Positions 9,512 to 19,239 of a stretch of DNA of 63,056 nt are shown here, one piece after another. The stretch is taken from positions 1-63,056 of the IMG/VR virus record IMGVR_UViG_3300042509_002230; one strand, written 5' to 3'. Numbering within the stretch: position 1 is the stretch's first letter; every line of letters begins with the position of its first letter. The notes under the pieces were generated by a model that had not been told where the DNA came from, made no database searches, and saw nothing but the letters and a program-made list of their open reading frames with translations. This DNA is from a virus. Made by a program: the position numbers and the translations under genes.

Positions 9512-10608
9512 TGAAAAACGTTTACTTTTCCCACGGAACATCATCAGAACAAAGATTGTATGAAGATTTAATTATAGAATCTTTGAAAATTTATGGTTTT
9601 GATGTTTATTATTTGCCAAGAGAATTTTCAGATGATGACAGATTATTCAAAGAAGATCCTCTTGCATTATTTGATGAAAACTACATGATAGAAATGTATG
9701 TTTCTAACTACGAAGGATTTACCGGGGAAGGAACGTTATTAACTAAATTTGGAGTACGTATTGCAGAAGAGGCAACATTTATAATTTCAAAGAGAAGATG
9801 GGAAGATCTAATCTCCTCATCAAACAATTTACTCACCAACGAAAGACCTAATGAAGGTGATGTAATTTATTTCCCTCTAACAAATCAACTATTTCAAATT
9901 AAATTTGTAGAGCACAACAAACCATTTCGACAATTAGGACAGATTGCGACATATCAACTAGTTTGTGAAGTAATGGAGGATTCCAGTGAAAGATTTGAAA
10001 CTGGGGTAGAAGAAATAGATAAAATTAGAAGAGAGGAAGGATATTCTATTACATTTAAACTTACAGAAGGAATTAAGCAAATTAATGTTCTCAATGGAGG
10101 CACCGGATATACTGCATCTGGAACTACTGTAACTTTTGGTATTGTAAGTGGAGCATCTGGTGCTCAAGCTGCTGCTACAGTTTCTGCAGGAGTAATTACA
10201 GGAATTAAAATTATTCAACCTGGATCTGGATATAATTCTGTTCCTGCAGTAATTATCGGTGGTGCTGGAAATGGAGCATCTGCACAGGCAGTATTGGCAC
10301 CAAAAGGCATCTATAAATTTGAAGAGATCGTAACAGGTTCTATAAGCGGAGCCAAAGGAAAAGTTATAAGATATGATGTAACTAATAAAGAGCTTGAGCT
10401 TATAGATATAGTAGGAAAGTTTAAAGACGGAGAAACTTTAATCGGAGGAACTAGTAATGCAGAGTGGGTAATCAGTACCTTTAGCTCTATTGAAAATGAA
10501 AATGATGACTTCAACGAAAACAAATGGTTTGAAGATGAAGGTGACCAAATTATCGACTGGTCCGAAAGAAATCCATTCGGTGAATATTCAAATATGGGAG
10601 AATTTTAA
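9511..10608 (+). CDS. 14: Neck protein gp14 with inserted Gly-rich repeat domain
   Basis: A homologue of T4 gp14, the neck stopper that binds gp13 and the tail. The N-terminal 180 residues (YFSHGTSSEQRLYEDLIIES, FGVRIAEEATFIISKRRWED) are the recognisable gp14 core. At 365 residues it is about 110 longer than T4 gp14 (256). The extra length includes residues about 193-265, a segment with GGTGYT and PGSGYNSVPAVIIGG repeats like those of marine phage fibre proteins. The C-terminus (WFEDEGDQIIDWSERNPFGE) matches the gp14 end. The insert may be surface-exposed decoration. Confidence 0.85.
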   Translation: MKNVYFSHGTSSEQRLYEDLIIESLKIYGFDVYYLPREFSDDDRLFKEDPLALFDENYMIEMYVSNYEGFTGEGTLLTKFGVRIAEEATFIISKRRWEDLISSSNNLLTNERPNEGDVIYFPLTNQLFQIKFVEHNKPFRQLGQIATYQLVCEVMEDSSERFETGVEEIDKIRREEGYSITFKLTEGIKQINVLNGGTGYTASGTTVTFGIVSGASGAQAAATVSAGVITGIKIIQPGSGYNSVPAVIIGGAGNGASAQAVLAPKGIYKFEEIVTGSISGAKGKVIRYDVTNKELELIDIVGKFKDGETLIGGTSNAEWVISTFSSIENENDDFNENKWFEDEGDQIIDWSERNPFGEYSNMGEF

Positions 10609-11405
10609 TGTTAGGCACACATTTTTATAACGAATCAATTCGTAAAACAATTATTGGATTTGGCACTCTATTTAATAATATAGAACTCAGAAGAAAAGAC
10701 AAAGATGGAGTTGTTAAGCAATCCATTAAAGTTCCTTTTGCATATGGTCCTGTTGAGAAATTTTTAGCAAGAGTAGAAGCAGAACCAGATTTAGATCAAC
10801 GAAGACCTACTCAGATTCAGCTACCTAGAATTGCGTTTGAGTTAAAAGGAATCACATATGATCCCTCAAGAAAGTTAGGACCAACTCAGGTATGCAGAAC
10901 TCCAAAGAATGGAGAAACTGATATATCATATTCACATTATATGCCAGTTCCATATAATTTAGATTTTGAGCTTGCTATCATCAGCAAAAATAACGACGAT
11001 GCTGTTCAAATTTTAGAACAAATTTTACCTTTCTTTCAGCCATATTTTTCAATTACGATCAATATGGTCGCAGAGACAGATGAGAAAAAAGATATTCCAA
11101 TTTTACTAAATGGTGTAACTATTCAAGATGATTATGAAGGAGATTTTACTGTCAGAAGAACTATTATTTACACTCTAACATTTACTGCAAAGTCATATAT
11201 TTACGGACCAATTACAACTTCAGATATAATCAAAAAGGTCAATGTTGATATTGGTACTGCAATTAACGCCAACAGATATGTGACATATAGTGTAACTCCA
11301 AAAGCATTAGAAGATAATAATAACGATGGAGTTATTAATACTCTAGATGATGCTTTAGTAGAAGCAGATGATGATTTTGGATTTAATGAACTTTGGACTG
11401 AATAA
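10608..11405 (+). CDS. 15: Tail terminator / sheath stabiliser gp15
   Basis: A 265-residue protein, similar in size to T4 gp15 (272), which caps the tail tube and sheath and docks the tail to the neck. Conserved text includes FYNESIRKTIIGFGTLFNNI, QLPRIAFELKGITYD and a C-terminal YTLTFTAKSYIYGP. The start overlaps the gp14 stop by one base. Confidence 0.88.
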   Translation: MLGTHFYNESIRKTIIGFGTLFNNIELRRKDKDGVVKQSIKVPFAYGPVEKFLARVEAEPDLDQRRPTQIQLPRIAFELKGITYDPSRKLGPTQVCRTPKNGETDISYSHYMPVPYNLDFELAIISKNNDDAVQILEQILPFFQPYFSITINMVAETDEKKDIPILLNGVTIQDDYEGDFTVRRTIIYTLTFTAKSYIYGPITTSDIIKKVNVDIGTAINANRYVTYSVTPKALEDNNNDGVINTLDDALVEADDDFGFNELWTE

Positions 11406-11407
11406 TC

Positions 11408-11824
11408 ATGTCAACATTCGATAAATTAGATGACGCTTTTAATATTGTCCCTCAAGATACAGTTTCCGAAACAGAAATTGTAAAACTTGAAGATGATATA
11501 AAAGATATTGAAAAAGATTATGAATATAGTAGAGAACAATTATATAATTTAATTGGAAAGGGTCAGGAAGCGATTGATGGCATCATGGATGTAGCTAGAA
11601 ATAGTGATCATCCAAGAGCATATGAAGTTGCTTTCCAAGGCATCAAAAATATTGCTGATATGACTGACAAATTAATTGATCTTCAGAAAAAAATGAAGAC
11701 CATTGAAGAAGATACTCCTTCCAGAAAAGGTCCATCTACTGTAAACAATACAATGTTTATCGGAAGCACCGCAGAACTTCAAAAGTTTCTAAAACAATCC
11801 AAAATAAATAATACGGAAGAATGA
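11408..11824 (+). CDS. 16: Small terminase subunit gp16
   Basis: A 138-residue helical protein. The central region (DIEKDYEYSREQLYNLIGKG, then SDHPRAYEVAF) and the C-terminal NNTMFIGSTAELQKFLK closely match T4 gp16, which recognises concatemeric DNA and regulates gp17. It is slightly shorter than T4 gp16 (164). Residues about 30-110 form the coiled-coil core for ring assembly. It follows gp15 by 2 bases. Confidence 0.88.
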   Translation: MSTFDKLDDAFNIVPQDTVSETEIVKLEDDIKDIEKDYEYSREQLYNLIGKGQEAIDGIMDVARNSDHPRAYEVAFQGIKNIADMTDKLIDLQKKMKTIEEDTPSRKGPSTVNNTMFIGSTAELQKFLKQSKINNTEE

Positions 11825-11844
11825 TAACAATTCGGAGAATTTAA

Positions 11845-12393
11845 ATGTCAGTCATTAAAGTTGTACAAGATTTACCTATAGTAGATACTACAGATACTAC
11901 AGATACTCAATCTACTGCATTTATCGTCAATAGTGGTGTAATTCGTTTTATTGCTGATATTGCAAAAGGTCCAGCAAGAATTGCATGGGGAGGAAACCCT
12001 CTAGCAGCAAACAGCACACTTTACATCCATGATGGGTATGAGATTGTAGTCAAGGTTGCTTCTGTAAAAAGAGCTGCTATTGCTAGTATTACTAAGGGTG
12101 CGAGTACAACTGTTCTAAATATGAGACAAGATGTTGGTCGTCCAGCACATTCGTTTGTTGTTGGTGATTATGTTACTCTAACTGGTTCTTCGGTTGCTGC
12201 ATATAATACTGGCGTTGCACACCTAGCAGTAACTGCAGTAACAGATACTTCAATTTCGGTTGCTCTTAATTCTTCTGGTTATGCTGATTTTACTGGAACG
12301 GCCACTCTAAATAATAGTTTTAAGTATGCTACAATTGCTGGAAGTGGTGGTGCTAAAGTATATGCAACAGAAATTCAAATTGTTGGTGGTTGA
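11845..12393 (+). CDS. Putative virion protein between gp16 and gp17
   Basis: A 182-residue beta-rich protein with an N-terminal Asp-Thr repeat (DTTDTTDTQ). It has no counterpart in T4, where gp16 and gp17 are adjacent. A GGAGAATTTAA ribosome-binding site precedes the ATG. Composition (Ala, Thr, Ser, Gly; no signal or membrane segment) is that of a capsid or fibre decoration. The gene directly precedes another structural-looking gene. Function unknown. Confidence 0.6.
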   Translation: MSVIKVVQDLPIVDTTDTTDTQSTAFIVNSGVIRFIADIAKGPARIAWGGNPLAANSTLYIHDGYEIVVKVASVKRAAIASITKGASTTVLNMRQDVGRPAHSFVVGDYVTLTGSSVAAYNTGVAHLAVTAVTDTSISVALNSSGYADFTGTATLNNSFKYATIAGSGGAKVYATEIQIVGG

Positions 12394-12396
12394 TAG

Positions 12397-13761
12397 ATGG
12401 CAAAGTTTTACCGTTCAGACCAATCACTAGCTAGTGATAATAATGATGAGTATGAAGTAGTGATGCTTGCCGATAACTTCGGCAATCTTACTACTGGTAC
12501 TGGTGCAACTGCTAATGATGCTTTTGGTCGTTTGAGAGTTGCCGAGACATTCACTCTCGGTGATTATAAGCATCTCTATGCTATTGATCCTAACTTCAAC
12601 GATAGAACATTGAATGGTGGGAACATTCAATATGACGTGAATAAAGCATGTGCTACGATGACAACAACATCTAATGTTGCTTCTAGTGCCTCCCATCAAA
12701 CAAAGTTCTATCATCATTACCAGCCAGGTAAATCACAGGTTATCTTTAGTTCGGTATGCTTTGGTTACGCCCAGCAGAATGTAACCAAGAGAACTGGATA
12801 CTTTGATGACAGAGATGGCATTTACTTTGAGCAAGTTGGAAATGGAACTTCCAACGGCACAACAAATGGTACACTCAATTTTGTAATTCGTTCCTATGCT
12901 GGCGGCAGTGCTAGTGAAGCAACAGTAGGAGACTACAAGAGAAGAGTTCCTCAATCAGAATGGAATATTGATCCTTGTGATGGAACTGGTCCTTCCAAGT
13001 TCAACATCAATACTTCAAAAACTCAACTGGTTTATATTGACTTTCAGTGGCTTGGAGTTGGTAGAGTTCGTTGTGGATTTGTTCATGCTGGTCAGATCAT
13101 TTTAGCACATGAATACTACTGCTCTAATGTGCTATCAGAAGTTTATATGTCTAATCCAAACCTCCCAGTAAGATGTGAGATCCTAAACACAGGCACAACT
13201 TCTGGTGGTTCGATGGATCAGATTTGTTCTACTGTAATGTCAGAAGGTGGATACACAGAAAGTGGTATTGACTTTATGCATTTGATGACAGCATCAAGAG
13301 CAGTTGGAGCAGCTGCCACTCTACCAGTATTAGCAATTCGTTTGAAAAATACATTCCAATCTTATCCAAACAGAATTTCTGTCAAGTTGAATAATATTGC
13401 TCTGTATCCAACTGGCGAAACGATGGCATTTCAAATTGCTAAACTACCTAGCGAAGCAAGTTTGGCAGGAACACTTACTTGGACCGATGTTGATGCTGAT
13501 AGTGGCGTTCAATATTCTGTAGGTGCTACTGGTTATACAGCAGCAAATCGTGATGTCTTATTTGGTGGTTATGTAACTGCTGGTTCTTCACAAAACTCTT
13601 TAGGATCTGCTTCAACAGGTTCTATTTCAGCAGCAAAGAAAAACATTATCGTTCAAAATTTTGACTCAAGTTCATCTGAAGTATATGTTGTATTGGTAAC
13701 GAACATGGGTAATAACGCTGGAACAATCAGAGCAGGTCTTCAGTGGAGGGAGATTTACTAA
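12397..13761 (+). CDS. Putative virion structural protein
   Basis: A 454-residue protein with an N-terminus containing AFGRLRVAETFTLGDYKHLY, followed by a lectin- or jelly-roll-like beta-rich body (FQWLGVGRVRCGFVH, NLPVRCEILNTGTTSGG). These motifs occur in a widespread phage family usually annotated as minor structural or decoration protein. It follows the 182-residue protein by 3 bases and overlaps the next start by one base. It is a non-T4 insertion in the packaging module. Confidence 0.65.
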   Translation: MAKFYRSDQSLASDNNDEYEVVMLADNFGNLTTGTGATANDAFGRLRVAETFTLGDYKHLYAIDPNFNDRTLNGGNIQYDVNKACATMTTTSNVASSASHQTKFYHHYQPGKSQVIFSSVCFGYAQQNVTKRTGYFDDRDGIYFEQVGNGTSNGTTNGTLNFVIRSYAGGSASEATVGDYKRRVPQSEWNIDPCDGTGPSKFNINTSKTQLVYIDFQWLGVGRVRCGFVHAGQIILAHEYYCSNVLSEVYMSNPNLPVRCEILNTGTTSGGSMDQICSTVMSEGGYTESGIDFMHLMTASRAVGAAATLPVLAIRLKNTFQSYPNRISVKLNNIALYPTGETMAFQIAKLPSEASLAGTLTWTDVDADSGVQYSVGATGYTAANRDVLFGGYVTAGSSQNSLGSASTGSISAAKKNIIVQNFDSSSSEVYVVLVTNMGNNAGTIRAGLQWREIY

Positions 13762-14762
13762 TGAAAAAGAAAGTTCCTACAGAACAAGAAATCGCCAAGA
13801 AACATGGTGTATCTGTTGATTACGTTATTAGACAGGCAGAAGTTGGTTCTACTGTAGAAAGAGAGCACGTAACTACTCATGAAGAGGCTTACGGAATTGC
13901 TCTCCAACATATTGCTGAGTTTCCTAACTATTACAAGCATTTACTAAAAATGGAAAAGCAATTAAAGTCTCAATGGAAAGATGGAAAAAAATCCGTCAAA
14001 GAAGAGAAACAAGAAGTTCGTTATTGTCATCTTTGTGAAAAGAAAGAAACTAAATCACAATGTTCATATGGTCCAAGCGCATGGGAAATGAATACCAGTC
14101 TTTTGAACATGCAAGAAGATCATAAAGAAATTAATAGTGGAAAGATTAAAGACCATGAAGGGTATATGGCAAGGCTTGAATTGGATCAGATGGAAAGATC
14201 TATTGCTATGCTTCGCAGAATTATTCGCAAATCTGATCAACAACTTCCTGCATGGGTACAATCAAAAATTACACGAGCTGCAGACTTTGTAGATACTGCT
14301 GCAGAATATCTGGCATCAGATGAGAAAATTGATGAAGGAGTGCTTAGCAGAATTGTAGATAGATTGAAGAATAGAGTAGATACTGGTGAGAGAACTGCAA
14401 GTGGCGGAAAAGTCTATATGCCTCGCAAACCAACTTCGTCAAAAGTTAAGTATAAATCAAGCACCAAACCAGTTAGTAAGTCAAATGATTCAGATGAAGA
14501 TCCTTGGCTCAAAGGTGCTAAATCTTCTGGCGGAGCAGAATTAAAAGCTCATTATCGTCAACTAAGAGGTGAATCAAAGTCTTTCTCTCAGTTTATGAAT
14601 GAAGCAGATAATGTAAGTTTTCAAATTGGTTCTGGACATAGTTCTGCTAGAAGACAAGCAAAAATTAGAAATCTTGCAGATAGAACAACAAGTGCAGGAG
14701 AACAATCTGCAGCAAAAGCAAAATTAAAAGGTCCCGATTGGCGAAAACCAAAATTAAAATAA
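13761..14762 (+). CDS. DUF5661-like protein upstream of the terminase
   Basis: A 333-residue protein. I chose ATG 13761, which overlaps the previous stop, over the upstream ATG 13743. The N-terminus (AKKHGVSVDYVIRQAEVG, then EREHVTTHEEAYGIALQHIAE and NYYKHL) matches the DUF5661 pattern, a small helical domain of unknown function. A Cys pair (CHLCEKKETKSQC, about residues 88-100) could bind metal. The C-terminal third is basic and Ser/Lys rich, ending ARRQAKIRNLADRTT. It may bind DNA or be packaged. No enzyme motif is seen. Confidence 0.6.
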   Translation: MKKKVPTEQEIAKKHGVSVDYVIRQAEVGSTVEREHVTTHEEAYGIALQHIAEFPNYYKHLLKMEKQLKSQWKDGKKSVKEEKQEVRYCHLCEKKETKSQCSYGPSAWEMNTSLLNMQEDHKEINSGKIKDHEGYMARLELDQMERSIAMLRRIIRKSDQQLPAWVQSKITRAADFVDTAAEYLASDEKIDEGVLSRIVDRLKNRVDTGERTASGGKVYMPRKPTSSKVKYKSSTKPVSKSNDSDEDPWLKGAKSSGGAELKAHYRQLRGESKSFSQFMNEADNVSFQIGSGHSSARRQAKIRNLADRTTSAGEQSAAKAKLKGPDWRKPKLK

Positions 14763-14768
14763 TTTACT

Positions 14769-16445
14769 ATGAGTGAAAGATCTAGTTATAAAGGTAATCC
14801 TAACCTCAAACCTTCTAACGTACAAATACAATTTACTTCTGAACAGTTAGAAGAGTATTTGACATGTCAAGAAGATCCAATTTACTTTGCAAAAAAGTAC
14901 ATCAAAATTGTTTCTCTTGATGAAGGTCTAGTCCCATTTAAAATGTGGGACTTCCAAGAAAAATTGATTGACAATTTCCATAAGCATAGATTTAATATCG
15001 CAAAGCTTCCAAGACAGACTGGAAAATCAACTACGGTTGTTTCCTACCTGTTACATTATGCTTTGTTCAACCCCAACGTAAAAATCGCAATTCTTGCAAA
15101 CAAAGCAGAGACCTCAAGGGAACTTCTATCCAGATTGCAGTTATCATACGAAAACTTACCTAAATGGTTACAGCAGGGCGTGGGTTCTTGGAACCGTGGA
15201 TCACTGGAGCTAGAGAACGGATCCAAGATTATTGCTGCTTCTACTTCATCATCTGCTGTCCGAGGAAACTCATTCAACATCATCTTCCTGGACGAATTTG
15301 CGTTCATTCCGAACCACATTGCAGAACAGTTTTTTAGTTCTGTATACCCTACTATTTCATCTGGTAAAACTACTAAAGTAATTATCATTTCCACTCCAAA
15401 TGGAATGAACATGTTCTATAAGTTCTGGCACGATGCAGAACGAGGAAAGAACAGTTACACACCATTGGAAGTTAACTGGTGGGATGTTCCAGGAAGAGAC
15501 CAGAAGTGGAAAGAAGAAACTATTGCAAACACTTCTCAACGACAGTTTGAGCAAGAATTTGAGTGTACCTTCCTAGGATCTGTTGATACTTTAATCAATC
15601 CAAATAAACTTCGTGCAATGGTTTATGAAGATCCATTAAAACGAAGTGGTGGATTGGATGTATATGAAGACCCAATAGATGGTCATGATTATGTAATGAC
15701 CGTTGACGTTGCCAGGGGAGTTGGAAATGATTACTCTGCCTTCGTGGTAATGGATGTCACTACAATCCCTTATAAAATGGTAGCAAAATACAAGAATAAT
15801 GAGATAAAACCCATCCTCTTCCCCAATATCATAGATACAGTCGGTAAAAACTACAATAATGCCAATATATTGGTTGAGGTCAATGATATCGGTGGTCAAG
15901 TAGCAGATATCCTGCAGTTTGATCTAGAGTACGATAACTTGCTAATGTGTGCAATGAAAGGTCGTGCTGGCCAGATAGTTGGAACTGGATTTTCCAACAA
16001 GGCACAACTGGGAGTGAAGATGACCAAGGCAGTTAAAAAGTATGGATGTGCCAACCTAAAAGCAATGATTGAAGATGATAAACTTTTAGTTCCAGATTAT
16101 GACATTATTAGTGAATTGACTACATTCATTCAAAAGAGTGATACTTTTTCTGCAGAGGAAGGTTGTAATGATGACTTGGCAATGTGTCTCGTAATTTTCT
16201 CTTGGTTATCAACTCAACCTTATTTTAGGGAGCTTACTTCAAATGATGTTAGGAAAAGAATTTTTGAAGATCAAAGAGAGGCTATTGAGCAGGATATGGC
16301 TCCATTTGGTTTTATATTGGATGGCTTGACTGATACTGAAACTACATTTGTAGATACTAAAGGAGATTATTGGACTGCTGCTACAGATGATAAGTGGAAT
16401 GTTGATGAATATGGTGATATGGCTTATATGTGGGAATATAAGTAG
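14769..16445 (+). CDS. 17: Large terminase subunit gp17
   Basis: A 558-residue DNA-packaging motor ATPase-nuclease that docks on the portal. The N-terminal ATPase has Walker A PRQTGKST at residues 81-88 and Walker B with catalytic Glu, IIFLDEFAF, at 171-179. The C-terminal RNase H-like nuclease begins near residue 308 with the acidic motif TVDVARGVGNDYSA (Asp 313). The later CNDDLAMCLVI motif supplies further acidic residues. It is slightly shorter than T4 gp17 (610). A locally GC-richer stretch (about 15,000-15,300) spans the ATPase motifs. Confidence 0.95.
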   Translation: MSERSSYKGNPNLKPSNVQIQFTSEQLEEYLTCQEDPIYFAKKYIKIVSLDEGLVPFKMWDFQEKLIDNFHKHRFNIAKLPRQTGKSTTVVSYLLHYALFNPNVKIAILANKAETSRELLSRLQLSYENLPKWLQQGVGSWNRGSLELENGSKIIAASTSSSAVRGNSFNIIFLDEFAFIPNHIAEQFFSSVYPTISSGKTTKVIIISTPNGMNMFYKFWHDAERGKNSYTPLEVNWWDVPGRDQKWKEETIANTSQRQFEQEFECTFLGSVDTLINPNKLRAMVYEDPLKRSGGLDVYEDPIDGHDYVMTVDVARGVGNDYSAFVVMDVTTIPYKMVAKYKNNEIKPILFPNIIDTVGKNYNNANILVEVNDIGGQVADILQFDLEYDNLLMCAMKGRAGQIVGTGFSNKAQLGVKMTKAVKKYGCANLKAMIEDDKLLVPDYDIISELTTFIQKSDTFSAEEGCNDDLAMCLVIFSWLSTQPYFRELTSNDVRKRIFEDQREAIEQDMAPFGFILDGLTDTETTFVDTKGDYWTAATDDKWNVDEYGDMAYMWEYK

Positions 16446-16458
16446 TTCAAAATATAAA

Positions 16459-16466
16459 GATAAATA
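16459..16466 (+). promoter_or_regulatory. Late promoter GATAAATA before tail sheath
   Basis: NATAAATA octamer 39 bases before the gp18 start, in the 60-base gap after gp17. Confidence 0.6.
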
Positions 16467-16505
16467 AATAGTTTTGAGAAAAAAAATCTCATAGAGGTAA
16501 TAAAC

Positions 16506-18539
16506 ATGGCGTTTGCTTCACCTGGAGTATCTATTAAGGAAATTGATTTAACTCCTACAATTAATGTATCCGATCAAAATGTTGCTGCAATTGTAATTGC
16601 AGCAGAAACTGGTCCTGTAGATACTGTAACCTACATTACTAGTGAAAAGGAATTGCTAGATACATTTGGTACACCAAATAACGATAACTATGAGTCTTGG
16701 TTTGCTGCATTAACCATCATTCAGTATGGTGGAATTGCTGCGGTAGTAAGACCAACAAGTTCAAGTATTGTATTAAATTCTTCATCTGATGCAGGATTAA
16801 GTTCTTTCATTATTAAGAGTAAATTTGATTACGATAACTACACTGGAACTGCATTTAAATTTGCAGCAAGATCTGCTGGAACAAAATTAAATTCTTTAAA
16901 AGTAGTTGCAGTTGATCATGGTGCAGACCAAATTATTACTTACACTGGTGCAGATCCTACAGTCTCAGCAGGAGATGCCATTGTAATTAAAAAAGGCAGC
17001 ACTACTGTAGGAACTGGCTGGATTTACAAGTCAAGCACTACAGATAATACTCTTCATATCATTTTAAATGATAGTACAAAGAGAATTCCAACTTCAGATG
17101 ATCCAACCAATGGGTATCCAGCATATAGCATTACCGACAATGCAGGAACCCCAGTAACTTTAATTGCAGCTGGTGCAATCAGTGCAGCGCCAGATAATAG
17201 TTATTACGACACTCTTGAGTATGCATCTGGACTAAAATGGAGAGATGTTGCTCCTCAGCCAGGAACATCTTCTTCTGTTGCTTCTAAAGGCGGCAAATTT
17301 GATGAAATGCATATTGTAGTATTAGATGAAGATGGAATTATTACTGGTACTCCAAATTCAATTCTTGAGAAGTATCTATTTGTTTCCAAAGCAAAAGATG
17401 CAAGCACTCTAGATGGTTCATTAGTATACTTCCATACTGCAATTGCAGAAAGATCCAAGTATGTATTCCCAGGTCACTCAACCGGAATTGATTTTGTTGG
17501 AACTTCTAAAATTAATTTAGAAGGTCAAACAAATGCAGTGATTGGCGAAACAAATAGTTCAAATAAGGTATTCTCACCAATTTCTAGTTCAAATTCTCCA
17601 GTTATCGGATTTAGCTTAAGCGGTGGAACAGATTATAATTTCACTGGTGATACAGTTGATGTAACAGCTGCAATAGACAATGGATATGAACTATTCAGAG
17701 ATTCTGAAAGTTTCAATGATATTGATTTCCTAATCCCTGGAACTATAAGTCCAGATAGAGCAGCTAAGCTTATTGATATTGCAGAATCAAGAAGAGATTG
17801 TGTAGCTGTAATTTCTCCAAGAAGATCAGATGTAATTAATAGTTCTACCAGTGCTGTTAAAACTGAAAACATTGTAGATTTCTTCAGTGGAATTGCAAGT
17901 AGCTCATTTGCAATGTTCGACTCTGGTTATAAGTACATCTATGATAAGTTCAACGATACTTATCGTTACGTCCCATGTGCAGCAGATGTTGCTGGTCTTT
18001 GCATCAATACCACTATTAATTCTGAGACTTGGTTCTCTCCTGCAGGATATAATAGAGGAAATCTGAGAAATGCAACTAAGCTTGCATATTCACCAAAGCA
18101 ATCAGAAAGAGACAGACTTTATACCAATAGAATCAATCCTATCGTTTCATTCCCTGGACAAGGTATTGTTTTATTTGGTGATAAGACTGCACTATCTTCT
18201 CCTAGTGCATTCAATAGAATTAATGTTCGTAGACTATTCATCGAACTTGAAAAGAATGTTGCAAGATTCTCTAAATTCCAGTTGTTTGAAGTAAATGATG
18301 AGGTAACTAGAAGTTCCTTCAAATCTGCCGTTGAACCTTACTTAAGAGGTGTTCAAGGAAGAAGAGGTATCTATGATTTCCTTGTGGTGTGTGATGAAAC
18401 CAATAATACTCCAGATGTCATTGACAGAAATGAATTTAATGCTGAAATTTATGTGAAGCCTGCAAGAAGCATCAACTTCATCACAATTACCTTTGTTGCT
18501 ACAAGAACTGGCATTTCCTTTGGCGAACTAACTCAGTAA
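16506..18539 (+). CDS. 18: Tail sheath protein gp18
   Basis: A 677-residue protein, close to T4 gp18 (659). It polymerises into the contractile sheath around the gp19 tube. The N-terminus (ASPGVSIKEIDLTP) is the classic sheath start. The C-terminal domain, which holds sheath contacts, contains INVRRLFIELEKNVARFSKF and ARSINFITITFVATRTGISF. It has its own late promoter and an AGAGGTAA ribosome-binding site, fitting high late expression. Confidence 0.95.
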   Translation: MAFASPGVSIKEIDLTPTINVSDQNVAAIVIAAETGPVDTVTYITSEKELLDTFGTPNNDNYESWFAALTIIQYGGIAAVVRPTSSSIVLNSSSDAGLSSFIIKSKFDYDNYTGTAFKFAARSAGTKLNSLKVVAVDHGADQIITYTGADPTVSAGDAIVIKKGSTTVGTGWIYKSSTTDNTLHIILNDSTKRIPTSDDPTNGYPAYSITDNAGTPVTLIAAGAISAAPDNSYYDTLEYASGLKWRDVAPQPGTSSSVASKGGKFDEMHIVVLDEDGIITGTPNSILEKYLFVSKAKDASTLDGSLVYFHTAIAERSKYVFPGHSTGIDFVGTSKINLEGQTNAVIGETNSSNKVFSPISSSNSPVIGFSLSGGTDYNFTGDTVDVTAAIDNGYELFRDSESFNDIDFLIPGTISPDRAAKLIDIAESRRDCVAVISPRRSDVINSSTSAVKTENIVDFFSGIASSSFAMFDSGYKYIYDKFNDTYRYVPCAADVAGLCINTTINSETWFSPAGYNRGNLRNATKLAYSPKQSERDRLYTNRINPIVSFPGQGIVLFGDKTALSSPSAFNRINVRRLFIELEKNVARFSKFQLFEVNDEVTRSSFKSAVEPYLRGVQGRRGIYDFLVVCDETNNTPDVIDRNEFNAEIYVKPARSINFITITFVATRTGISFGELTQ

Positions 18540-18571
18540 TCATTTTTTCGTAAACCATCTAGGAGAACACA

Positions 18572-19207
18572 ATGGCTAAGAGTATTTCAGATTTCAAATC
18601 ATATTTAAAGAAAGGTGGGGCAAGACCTAATCTATTTCTAGTTAGATTAAATTTCCCACCTCAGCTAAATCAAATTGGGGATGTTGGTGGTCCAGCATCA
18701 ACCTCATCACCAAATTTAACCACTCAAGCTGAATTTCTTGTAAAAACTGCTCAAATCCCAGCATCAAACATTGGAACTATTGAAGTTCCTTTCCGTGGAA
18801 GAATGCTTAAAGTTGCTGGAGATAGAACTTTTGAACCATGGTCAGTTACCATAGTAAATGATGGTAATTTTGAAATTCGTAAAGCGTTTGAAACATGGTC
18901 AAGAGGAATCAATGCTTTAACTGAAAACGTATCACAGTTAGGGTATGGTGCAGATGGTGGAGCTTCATATTGTGTGGATATGACAGTATTCCAACTCAGC
19001 AGAGATGGTCAGACACCTTCCAGGGGTCCAGACTCAACTAATGGTGGAACAGACGGCATGGAAACAATCCGTGCATATAAATTCTATGATGCATGGCCTT
19101 CTGCAATTTCATCTATTGATTTATCATTTGAAGCAAATGATCAGATTGAAGAATTCACTGTAGAGTTCCAATATAACTTCTTTGAAGTAACCAAGGATAA
19201 AGTTTGA
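18572..19207 (+). CDS. 19: Tail tube protein gp19
   Basis: A 211-residue protein forming the inner tail tube. T4 gp19 is 163 residues, so this version carries loop insertions, for example the Gly/Asp/Ser-rich segment near residues 145-170. Recognisable motifs are KGGARPNLFLVRLNFP near the start, AQIPASNIGTIEVPFRGR, and the C-terminal EANDQIEEFTVEFQYNFFE. An AGGAGAACAC ribosome-binding site precedes the ATG. Confidence 0.93.
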   Translation: MAKSISDFKSYLKKGGARPNLFLVRLNFPPQLNQIGDVGGPASTSSPNLTTQAEFLVKTAQIPASNIGTIEVPFRGRMLKVAGDRTFEPWSVTIVNDGNFEIRKAFETWSRGINALTENVSQLGYGADGGASYCVDMTVFQLSRDGQTPSRGPDSTNGGTDGMETIRAYKFYDAWPSAISSIDLSFEANDQIEEFTVEFQYNFFEVTKDKV

Positions 19208-19208
19208 T

Positions 19209-19216
19209 AATAAATA
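19209..19216 (+). promoter_or_regulatory. Late promoter AATAAATA before portal gene
   Basis: NATAAATA octamer 23 bases before the gp20 start. Confidence 0.55.
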
Positions 19217-19239
19217 CATAAAAGAGTTATAGGATTATT

